This document shows, in pieces, positions 7,689-14,600 of a stretch of 18,282 nt of DNA (its first letter is position 1; each line of letters opens with the position of its first letter). Source of the DNA: Bacteroidales bacterium (lineage in GTDB: Bacteria; Bacteroidota; Bacteroidia; Bacteroidales; ML635J-15); contig SLSH01000026.1 of NCBI GenBank assembly GCA_007130555.1, positions 1 to 18,282 of the forward strand, in the 5' to 3' direction. A program made the translations under genes and the position numbers. The notes beneath the pieces were generated by a model. It saw only the letters and a program-made list of their open reading frames with translations, was not told the DNA's origin and did not search any database.

Positions 7689-8162
7689 TTAAATTGAAAT
7701 TTCCAGTATTTCTAAAGAAATCTGACCATTAGGAATTTGTACTTCGACGGAATCTCCTACTTTTTTACCTAATAATCCTTGAGCAATCGGTGTATTTACG
7801 GATATTTTTTTTTCTTTAATATTTGCTTCGGATTCGGATACTATTCTGTATTCCATTACGGCTTTGGTCTTAAGGTTTTTTATCTTAACCACATTAAGTA
7901 TCTGAACCGTTTCAAGATCTATCTGAGACATATCAATAATTCTTGCATTATTAATTGCCTCCTGTAATTTATTGATTTTGATTTCAACAATTCCCTGAGC
8001 TTCTTTTGCTACGTCATATTCTGCATTCTCGGATAAATCGCCTTTATCTCTTGCTTCCGCAATTTGCTTTGATATTGCCGGTCTTTCCACTCTTAGCAAG
8101 TGATCTAGTTCTTTCTTTAATTTATTAAGACCTTCTTCCGTTATATAAATTGTATCAGACAT
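7689..8162 (-). CDS. greA: Transcription elongation factor GreA
   Basis: Rescues backtracked RNA polymerase by stimulating cleavage of the transcript 3' end inside the secondary channel. The 157-aa length is standard. The N-terminal coiled coil (about 1-76) carries the acidic tip GDLSENAEYD with D42 and E45, the residues that coordinate the catalytic magnesium. The C-terminal globular domain contains the conserved TPIAQGLLGKKVGDSVEVQIPNG region. First gene of the greA-HIT pair. Its leader contains a terminator-like hairpin close to the predicted transcription start, described separately, that could attenuate it. Confidence 0.97.
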   Translation of the reverse strand: MSDTIYITEEGLNKLKKELDHLLRVERPAISKQIAEARDKGDLSENAEYDVAKEAQGIVEIKINKLQEAINNARIIDMSQIDLETVQILNVVKIKNLKTKAVMEYRIVSESEANIKEKKISVNTPIAQGLLGKKVGDSVEVQIPNGQISLEILEISI

Positions 8163-8190
8163 TTTTTATCATATTTAATTCAGGTACATA

Positions 8191-8224
8191 CAAATAAAAA
8201 GAAACCCCCTTTACAGAGGTTTCT
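8191..8224 (-). promoter_or_regulatory. Terminator-like hairpin in the greA leader
   Basis: Read on the minus strand, AGAAACCTC (8216-8224), a 7-nt loop and GGGGTTTCT (8200-8208) make a 9-bp stem with one G-U pair. A run of five T, then ATTTG, follows. It sits between the candidate greA promoter box (8231-8238) and the greA ATG (8162), with the stem beginning within a few bases of the likely transcript start. It therefore looks like a leader attenuator or a 5' protective stem-loop. The alternative is a second terminator for the long gene upstream, which already has a hairpin nearer its stop codon. Confidence 0.55.
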
Positions 8225-8230
8225 AAAGTG

Positions 8231-8238
8231 CAAATATA
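8231..8238 (-). promoter_or_regulatory. Candidate greA-HIT promoter -7 box
   Basis: On the minus strand this reads TATATTTG, an exact TAnnTTTG match, 69 nt upstream of the greA start codon. I see no clear TTG at the -33 position, and TAnnTTTG occurs by chance in such AT-rich DNA, so the support is moderate. Confidence 0.4.
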
Positions 8239-8313
8239 AGTTAAATTTTAATACGAAAAAAATATATTGTAATATTTTATTAACAATTATCCTAAAAATG
8301 TTTCTTAAACATA

Positions 8314-8342
8314 AAAGAAATGATTCTAAAGATTATTTCTTT
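8314..8342 (-). terminator. Terminator of the giant secreted-protein gene
   Basis: AAAGAAATGAT (8314-8324) and ATTATTTCTTT (8332-8342) form an 11-bp stem with one G-T pair around a 7-nt loop. On the minus strand the stem starts 9 nt past the stop codon of the 8352-13361 gene and is followed by TATGTTTAAG, only moderately T-rich. A weak to moderate terminator or mRNA 3'-end stabiliser is likely. Confidence 0.45.
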
Positions 8343-8351
8343 TAATTTTTA

Positions 8352-11300
8352 TTATCTGATCAATGTAACATTCCCTTTTTCCTCATATTTTTGTCCGTCT
8401 AAGCACCATGCTTCAAGCATAAAGACAAATACATCCATTCCTAATTCCTGACCATTATATGTTCCGTCCCAACCAATACTGTTTATATCGTTTGTTTCAA
8501 AAAGAATTTCTCCCCATCTGTTATAAACGGCGAAATATAAATCCGTAACAAGAGTCGGAGGAAATTTTACCATAAAATAGTCATTAATACCATCTCCATT
8601 TGGTGTAAAAGCATTCGGGACAAAAATAAACGGGTCTCCGCATATTACTTCTTTCACAAAAACTCTGACAGTATCAATATTTTTACAACCAAGAGAATCA
8701 TATATTATCACTTCATAAAGAGTTGTTTGGTCAGGAGTTGCTATTGGATTTTTAATTTTATTATTATTTAATGATGCTGAAGGATACCATGTATATGAGT
8801 TTGCGGTAGGGGCAATCGCATTTAAGTTAACCTCTTCTCCTACATATATTTCTATTTTATTTGTTTCTGCTTTAAGCGGCGGAATATATTTTAAATTTTC
8901 AATATAAAAATGTTCTATATATTCACATCCATTATTATCGGTTAATGTTAAAGAATAATCTCCTTTGCATAAATTACTTGCTATAGGACCATAATTGTTA
9001 CTTGACCAGTTATAATAATAAGGGGAAGTACCTCCGTATGTTTCGATATTTATATAGCCATTGCAAACATTATCACATATCATATTATTTACAAGTGTGT
9101 CAATAAGCAACTCGGGAGGCTGACTAAGATATATTTCCGAAGAATCAACACACCCGTTATTATCTATTACTGTTACATTATATATTCCTGCTTCTACATC
9201 TGTCAAACTGACATTCTGTTCTCCTGTATCCCAATTATATGAATACTCGGGTGTTCCTCCTGTAACATAAACGCCAATACTTCCCAATTCATTATAACAT
9301 AATATTTCCTGGATAGCTGTTGCTTGTGCAATCAAAGTATCCGGCTGTGTTATCCACATTTGTTGATGAGACACACAATCAATTGCATCAATAATAGTAA
9401 CTATATATTGTCCGGCACATAAATTATCAATTTCAGGAGTACTTTCTTGATTTGACCAGTAATATGAGTATGGCTCCGGTCCATAACTTGCCGTAACAGC
9501 AATACTTCCGTCGCAATAACCGTAACATGTTATCATTTCATAATCAGCTATAGAAGAAATCAAGTCCCCCGGAGCTTCCATTTCTATTATTTCAACAAGT
9601 TTGCAATTATTATTATCGGTTATAGTTACATAGTTTGTTCCTACAAGCAATGTATTGTTTGTTTGCTCATTCCCACCGTAAGACCATTGATAAGTATATC
9701 CCGGTGTTCCTCCGTATGCGGTAATTGTGGCAGCTCCGTAACCTATACCGTCACATTCAGGGTCTTTAATACTGGTAAATTCTCCTGTCAGTTCGGGAGG
9801 TTCGGTAATTTCTACACTTGTATGTGCGGTACAACCTAAATTATCAATTACGGTTACATCATAAGTTCCTACACATAAACCTGTTATGCCTCCACCATAT
9901 TCTTCATTACTCCAAAAATACTCATAAGGAGGAATTCCTTCCGCAGAAACCACCGCACTTCCTTTACAATCATTATAACAAGGATTATGAGTTAAAACAG
10001 GGGTCGCAAACATAAGATAGTTGATTTCGACCTTAACGGTATCAGTTGTAACACAACCAATCTGATTTGTAATAGTAACATAGAAAGTTGTATTTGATTC
10101 CGGTGCAACCAAAGGACTATTGGTATTTTCTCCCGATTGAATAAATTCCGAAGGACTCCATAAATAACTCAGTTCGTCTGCAGGATTATTATTAACAATC
10201 GTAATATTTGTATTGTCGTCCTCACAAATAATTACATCAGTACTAATATCATAATTAAACTCATGAATAAAAACACTAACCTGTTCTACTACAAATAAAT
10301 TACATATATTTTCTGTTGCCCTCACATAATATGTTCCTGATGAAGTTGGAGATACCGTAAAACTTTGAGACTGAGACAATATATTATTAAATGTAGGAGA
10401 ATCAGACCATTCCCATGAATCTACCTGCGATGTTGTACCGGCAGTTAAAGTAACCTCGTCTCCCTCGCAGATAATCATATCATCAGGAACAGTAATATCT
10501 ACATCAGGTTCATAAATTAATACTGTTTGATAAATTGTATCAACACAAATTTCTTCGGCAATCAAAATATAATTAGTTGTTCCCGAAGGATTTGCTACAG
10601 GATTTTTAATACTGTAATTATTTAAATTTCCACCTTGTATCCAAGAAAACGTTGTTTCGGGAGGGAAATTTGTTGTCGGACCAATAACTACTTGTTCGCC
10701 CGGACATATCTCAATATCCGGCAAATATGTCGGGTCATCAGGATCCATAACTGTAATAACTCTGCTTAATGTGTCATTTATATTACAACTCATCGGGTCG
10801 TTAACAATTAAAGTTACAGTAAAAGCTCCTCCTGATGTATATGTATGTTCGGGATTTTCTTCGGTTGATGTAGTTCCGTCTCCGAAATCCCATTCAATAA
10901 CATTTCCTTGCGAAGTATTATTAAATTGCACCGTATAAGGAGCACAACCGGCAGGTACGGGGTCGAAATTTGCAAGTGCAAGATTTTCAATTATTTGTAT
11001 TTTAAAAACAGCATTATTGCAATTTGAAGCATTATTGGAAGTTGACCATACATTATCGGGATATGTCGGAAATTCCTGGCAACCTCCACAACTTGAACAA
11101 ACAGATTGTATTATATGCCCTTTCCTGTCAAATCTGCTTGTACCTCCGTCAACATGGTCTCTGCCCGAGGCTCCGCACCCCGCATATCTTAATTCACCAA
11201 AAAAAGTAGCATATTCAAGTTCATTTGCATCTTCATCTAATACCATAATATAAAAATCCATTCCGTCTGTTTCGCTTTGTATTGCATCAGGAGTAACTTC

Positions 11301-13361
11301 CATACCTTTTGTGCCAAAAGTATCATCCCACGTATAATAATCTCCGTGTTCATTGTAAAATGAATGAGGCCAGTCTCTTCCCCAACCTGCCAGATATATT
11401 CTGTCGCAAATATCAACATCAAAAGCGGAAATTGATATATTTGGTTTTCCGTTTCCTGTTCCGAAAACGGTTGACCATTCCAGTTCACTCATATCGCTGT
11501 TAAACTTTGCAATATATTGTCCGCTGTTAGGAATTGAATATCCTGCATTATGTATTAATGTCGAACCTGTTGCTTTTGTTTGTCCTGTTATAAAGACATT
11601 ATTAAATCTGTCTGTTCTTACAAAAAAAGCATTATCAAACTCTTCGGAGCCGTAATAAGTACTGCTTAATAAACTATTTCCGTTTTTACTTATTTTTGAT
11701 ACAAATGCATCCGTATTGCCTCCGTTAAAATTCGGACTGTATGCATTTACAGTAGTAGGGAAATCATGGGACACAGTTGCTCCTGCAACAAGAACATCAT
11801 ATTGATTATTCAGATCAATGCTAAATACGGCATCATCATGGCTTCCACCGATATATGTACTCCAAATTAATTGAGATAAATCGGGATTCATTTTAAAAAC
11901 TATGCCTTCTTGTCCGCCACCGCTGTTTGGTTGAAATCCGGGATTAATTCCCTGTGAAAAATCATTTGAAAAAGTAGTTGTTCCCACATATACATAATCA
12001 AGGTCATCAACAATAATTTCTCCTCTGGCACCATCTCCGTAGTTTGCATATAATGAATCATTTCCGTGTTGTTTAACCCATCCATGATAAGAATAATGAA
12101 TTTTAAAATTTAATCCGTCATTCGAACTTCCGCCTATATAAGTACTTCCTAACAATTGACTTCCGTCCTCACTAAGTTTTGTAACAAAAATATCTGTTCC
12201 TTCGTGAAAACCTATTACATTATCATAAACCACACTATCCCCACCCATAAAATAATCTCTGTACGCATTTGGACTTATAGGGAAATCGGGAGAACCTGTT
12301 GTCCCCATAATCAATAAATCATTTGATTCGGTAACAACAAGACTGTGGGGCATTTCCTGACCTCCGGTTCCTCCGAGATAAGTAGCAAATAATCTTTGAG
12401 TACCATCTTCATTATATTTGATAATCCCGACATCACAACCATTTGCATACCAATTTGAAGCGGGGTTCCACGGCGTACCTCCCGCAAAACTTACCTGATA
12501 TGCTCCTGTTGAAGTAGGATAACCGACATCAAAAACAATACCTCCTGCATATACATTATCCTCATAATCCCATGTTGCAGTAAATCCCCAGTTATCACCC
12601 GTTGAGCCCGTATATGTTGAAAAAACCAAACTGGGATCAATTACAAGTTCATAATTTTTATCATAAGAATCCGGAAACTCAAAACTTAAACGGTTACGCT
12701 TTAAATTATAATTGCATTTAACTTCAATTTTTTTATTATTTATTATTTGATACGCATAAGGCTTTACCTCAATAATTTCATTAACAGAAGTTATAATTTT
12801 AACATTTTCGTTCTCAATAAAAATATTATCAATTCCTTCATATTCCAATACAATATTATTCGGATTATAACCTGGTCTGACAATAAAATCATATTTTAAT
12901 CCTTCATAATTCTGATAAAATTTAAAATCTATGCCGTCATACAAGTCTTTGTAATATATTTCTTCATATTTCGGTACGCGTGATGCCCACTTTGACGGGT
13001 CATTACCAATGTAAAAATTCAGATAATCATCAAAAGCTTTATCAGGAATAACTTCGGGATTTCTATTGGAATTCCGGAAATGAACCTTATATGCATGGAA
13101 ATGTTTTATTAATTCAGGAGGCGTAAACTCATAATCATGATGAGCAGAAGAAAATGCCATATCTCCCTCTCTGAAAAAATTATAAGTAATACAATTATCT
13201 TCAAGAAAAATCGCTCCGTTATTAAGACTTACTTTATGAAGCACATTTTCGTGCCATTGTCCTTTATTTTTGACAAAATCGTATTGTGCATGGCTATAAA
13301 AAGAAATGCATAATAAAACTAATGCAAATGAAAAAAACAATAATAAAAAATTACATCTCAT
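8352..13361 (-). CDS. Giant T9SS-secreted SBBP/PKD/SprB-repeat surface protein with gliding-type C-terminal domain
   Basis: A 1669-aa modular extracellular protein, probably a surface adhesin. The start at 13361 was chosen because it opens a signal peptide (MRCNFLLLFFSFALVLLCIS, cleavage near SHAQ at 26); the frame extends 34 codons upstream without purpose. Domains in order: an N-terminal region at about 27-245 (DFVKNKGQW..., of the DUF7948 kind); SBBP-type beta-propeller repeats at about 245-730 (FVTKLSEDGSQLLGSTYIGG and similar); a Cys-rich SVCSSCGGCQEF segment near 750; a PKD domain at about 795-870 (WDFGDGTTSTEENPEHTYTSGG); three Ig-like modules to about 1115; five SprB-type repeats at about 1116-1490; one more Ig-like module; and a CHU_C/gliding-motility C-terminal domain at 1580-1669 (FVPNAFTPNGDGINDYF, YNRWGE, WDGTYNGQ). 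That last domain is the known type B targeting signal for secretion through the type IX system. The ligand is unknown. The gene is monocistronic, with a possible TAnnTTTG promoter upstream and a hairpin downstream. Confidence 0.92.
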   Translation of the reverse strand: MRCNFLLLFFSFALVLLCISFYSHAQYDFVKNKGQWHENVLHKVSLNNGAIFLEDNCITYNFFREGDMAFSSAHHDYEFTPPELIKHFHAYKVHFRNSNRNPEVIPDKAFDDYLNFYIGNDPSKWASRVPKYEEIYYKDLYDGIDFKFYQNYEGLKYDFIVRPGYNPNNIVLEYEGIDNIFIENENVKIITSVNEIIEVKPYAYQIINNKKIEVKCNYNLKRNRLSFEFPDSYDKNYELVIDPSLVFSTYTGSTGDNWGFTATWDYEDNVYAGGIVFDVGYPTSTGAYQVSFAGGTPWNPASNWYANGCDVGIIKYNEDGTQRLFATYLGGTGGQEMPHSLVVTESNDLLIMGTTGSPDFPISPNAYRDYFMGGDSVVYDNVIGFHEGTDIFVTKLSEDGSQLLGSTYIGGSSNDGLNFKIHYSYHGWVKQHGNDSLYANYGDGARGEIIVDDLDYVYVGTTTFSNDFSQGINPGFQPNSGGGQEGIVFKMNPDLSQLIWSTYIGGSHDDAVFSIDLNNQYDVLVAGATVSHDFPTTVNAYSPNFNGGNTDAFVSKISKNGNSLLSSTYYGSEEFDNAFFVRTDRFNNVFITGQTKATGSTLIHNAGYSIPNSGQYIAKFNSDMSELEWSTVFGTGNGKPNISISAFDVDICDRIYLAGWGRDWPHSFYNEHGDYYTWDDTFGTKGMEVTPDAIQSETDGMDFYIMVLDEDANELEYATFFGELRYAGCGASGRDHVDGGTSRFDRKGHIIQSVCSSCGGCQEFPTYPDNVWSTSNNASNCNNAVFKIQIIENLALANFDPVPAGCAPYTVQFNNTSQGNVIEWDFGDGTTSTEENPEHTYTSGGAFTVTLIVNDPMSCNINDTLSRVITVMDPDDPTYLPDIEICPGEQVVIGPTTNFPPETTFSWIQGGNLNNYSIKNPVANPSGTTNYILIAEEICVDTIYQTVLIYEPDVDITVPDDMIICEGDEVTLTAGTTSQVDSWEWSDSPTFNNILSQSQSFTVSPTSSGTYYVRATENICNLFVVEQVSVFIHEFNYDISTDVIICEDDNTNITIVNNNPADELSYLWSPSEFIQSGENTNSPLVAPESNTTFYVTITNQIGCVTTDTVKVEINYLMFATPVLTHNPCYNDCKGSAVVSAEGIPPYEYFWSNEEYGGGITGLCVGTYDVTVIDNLGCTAHTSVEITEPPELTGEFTSIKDPECDGIGYGAATITAYGGTPGYTYQWSYGGNEQTNNTLLVGTNYVTITDNNNCKLVEIIEMEAPGDLISSIADYEMITCYGYCDGSIAVTASYGPEPYSYYWSNQESTPEIDNLCAGQYIVTIIDAIDCVSHQQMWITQPDTLIAQATAIQEILCYNELGSIGVYVTGGTPEYSYNWDTGEQNVSLTDVEAGIYNVTVIDNNGCVDSSEIYLSQPPELLIDTLVNNMICDNVCNGYINIETYGGTSPYYYNWSSNNYGPIASNLCKGDYSLTLTDNNGCEYIEHFYIENLKYIPPLKAETNKIEIYVGEEVNLNAIAPTANSYTWYPSASLNNNKIKNPIATPDQTTLYEVIIYDSLGCKNIDTVRVFVKEVICGDPFIFVPNAFTPNGDGINDYFMVKFPPTLVTDLYFAVYNRWGEILFETNDINSIGWDGTYNGQELGMDVFVFMLEAWCLDGQKYEEKGNVTLIR
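8890..10018 (-). repeat. Five tandem SprB-type repeats inside the giant surface protein gene
   Basis: Five consecutive units of about 75 codons (about 225 bp). Each carries the pattern C-x(2-4)-C/G-x-G ... GGTP-Y-x-Y-x-W-S ... L-x-x-G-x-Y-x-V-T-V-x-D-N-N-G-C ... I-x-x-P-x-x-L. Examples are GGTPGYTYQWSYGG in unit 2, GGTPEYSYNWDTGE in unit 4 and GGTSPYYYNWSSNN in unit 5. Each unit keeps a cysteine pair that could bridge its ends. Protein identity between units looks modest, so the array is old rather than a recent expansion. Confidence 0.8.
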
Positions 13362-13400
13362 AAACACAAGTTTTTGAAATTTAAATTTATTTGCAATATA

Positions 13401-13428
13401 CAAAATTATATTTATATAGACAAATTTA
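13401..13428 (-). promoter_or_regulatory. Candidate promoter boxes of the giant surface-protein gene
   Basis: Two exact TAnnTTTG matches occur on the minus strand upstream of the start at 13361: TAATTTTG at 13401-13408 and TAAATTTG at 13421-13428. Neither has a convincing TTG about 20 nt further upstream. Either could set the start of transcription, giving a leader of roughly 35-55 nt. Confidence 0.35.
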
Positions 13429-13452
13429 AAAGTGTTTTCGTTGGTATAAATA

Positions 13453-13488
13453 AAAAAGCTCACTAAAATTTTATTTAGTGAGCTTTTT
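13453..13488. terminator. Strong bidirectional intrinsic terminator
   Basis: AAAAAGCTCACTAAA (13453-13467), a 6-nt loop and TTTAGTGAGCTTTTT (13474-13488) form a perfect 15-bp stem with A- and T-tracts built into its ends, so it can act in both directions. It lies 19 nt past the stop codon of the sorting-tail remnant on the minus strand, which it presumably once served. It insulates the giant surface-protein gene from upstream transcription. Confidence 0.85.
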
Positions 13489-13507
13489 CAGAATATTGTT
13501 TTTATAA

Positions 13508-13675
13508 TTATTGAATAATTACTTTATGATTTGATACTTCGCTTTCACTTTCAACCTGAATTATATACATTCCTTTGGGTTGAGTAAAGTTAATTGTTTG
13601 ATTGGCATTCACTTTATAAGTATCAATTACTCCTATCTTTCGCACATTAACAATAAAAGATTTGAAAGCCTTTAT
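13508..13675 (-). pseudogene. Severed T9SS type A sorting tail (3' remnant of a secreted-protein gene)
   Basis: A minus-strand frame that is not a complete ORF (no start codon; preceded by a TAA at 13676-13678) reads about 55 residues ending INFTQPKGMYIIQVESESEV then SNHKVIIQ-stop. This is the classic end of a type A C-terminal sorting domain of the type IX secretion system: an N-x-x-x-P-K-G-x-Y-I-x-x-V core, a short charged loop, and a final K-V-x-x. Upstream of about 13660 the similarity stops abruptly and the DNA changes character. The tail's own terminator (13453-13488) is intact. I infer that a T9SS cargo gene lost its 5' part by deletion or insertion, leaving the tail. Confidence 0.7.
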
Positions 13676-13870
13676 TTATGCGGGATGACTTTACAAAATG
13701 GGTGTTGCAAAAATCAAAACAGGTGCCTTTTTTTCGGTTACATTTTTTATGTTTTTCTTTACACCCGTACCGGCGCTCCGCTTCCTGTTTTGTGGTTTGG
13801 AAAGGAAAATTTTTACAAACAAAAATACACAACCTTGCGGTAGCAAGAATTCTAAATATAAAGTATTTAC
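13661..13870. other. Compositionally odd segment next to the truncated sorting tail
   Basis: About 210 bp with no credible gene. It is richer in G+C than its surroundings in part (a run at 13766-13785 rich in C and G) and holds inverted repeats: CAAAACAGG (13715-13723) with CCTGTTTTG (13784-13792), GGGTGT (13700-13705) with ACACCC (13761-13766), and a small hairpin CTTGC-GGTA-GCAAG (13834-13847). A 28-nt stretch (13794-13821) shares GGTTTGG and TTTTTACAAACA, at identical spacing, with 16551-16578 in the palindrome array. TACCGGCG followed by a nearby TCC also occurs in both places. It may be a degenerate member of the same dispersed element. The rest, to 13950, shows nothing identifiable. Confidence 0.4.
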
Positions 13871-13950
13871 TTAAAAACAATTAGTAACTGCTTAACAGAC
13901 TGGCAAAAAACATTGTAAAATACAGTAAAAAATGCGTCAAATTTATTGAT

Positions 13951-14565
13951 TTATTCAATACTATCAACAATATAGACTTTATTCATTACGATATCTTCAT
14001 CCGGTCTGTCCATATTATTTCGAGCAACTTCTGCCATTGCAAAAATCACTTCAATACCTTCAACTACCTGTCCGAAGATGGCATGTTTCCCATCAAGCCA
14101 TGTTGTTGGTACATGAGTGATAAAGAATTGGCTACCTCCACTATTTGGTCCTGCATTTGCCATTGAAAACACACCCGGTTTGTCATGTTTTAATCCGGCC
14201 CCGAATTCATCCTGAATTGAATATCCCGGACCGCCTCTGCCGGTTCCTTCTGGGCAACCTGTTTGAACCATAAAATTAGGTATTATCCGGTGAAAAATCA
14301 AACCGTCATAGTATCCTTTTTCTACTAATTTTATAAAATTTGCAGTGGTAATTGGTGCCAAATCCTCAAATAATTCACCTTTAATAGTTCCCATACTTGT
14401 TTCGATAACAACAAACCGATTGGCTTTTTTTGGTTCTTCTTCCATACGTTTAGTTTTAGTTTCTGAATTAATGTTACTTTGTGTTTCTGTTTTTGAATTT
14501 GCCGATTGACAAGAGAATAACACAACTAAAGACAATAAAATAATATTTACTTTTTTCATTTTCAT
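13951..14565 (-). CDS. Cyclophilin-type peptidyl-prolyl cis-trans isomerase, lipoprotein
   Basis: Catalyses cis-trans isomerisation of proline peptide bonds to assist protein folding. The 204-aa protein starts with a lipoprotein signal (hydrophobic about 6-17, lipobox LFSC, Cys19), then a Ser/Thr/Glu/Lys-rich linker to about 48, then a complete cyclophilin domain. Active-site elements are visible: FHRIIPNFMVQTGC (including the catalytic Arg), GGSQFFIT and the TTWLDGKHAIFGQV loop with Trp. The signal and lipobox place it in the cell envelope, anchored to a membrane and facing the periplasm. The ATG at 14565 and an in-frame ATG at 14559 are equally possible; both keep the signal peptide. It begins 35 nt after the acyl-CoA dehydrogenase stop on the same strand, so it may be co-transcribed with it, with no obvious functional link. 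Confidence 0.93.
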   Translation of the reverse strand: MKMKKVNIILLSLVVLFSCQSANSKTETQSNINSETKTKRMEEEPKKANRFVVIETSMGTIKGELFEDLAPITTANFIKLVEKGYYDGLIFHRIIPNFMVQTGCPEGTGRGGPGYSIQDEFGAGLKHDKPGVFSMANAGPNSGGSQFFITHVPTTWLDGKHAIFGQVVEGIEVIFAMAEVARNNMDRPDEDIVMNKVYIVDSIE

Positions 14566-14600
14566 TATTTTTATTATTTGATTAATATAATAATTCCTTT

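Noticed and set aside
13362..13463. 34-codon upstream extension of the giant surface protein
   Set aside because: It would precede a clear signal peptide, covers the candidate promoter boxes and runs into the terminator stem. The start at 13361 is far better.
13580..13884. Several short overlapping frames on both strands in the odd segment
   Set aside because: They overlap one another in conflicting frames, lack domains and cover inverted repeats and the sorting-tail remnant.
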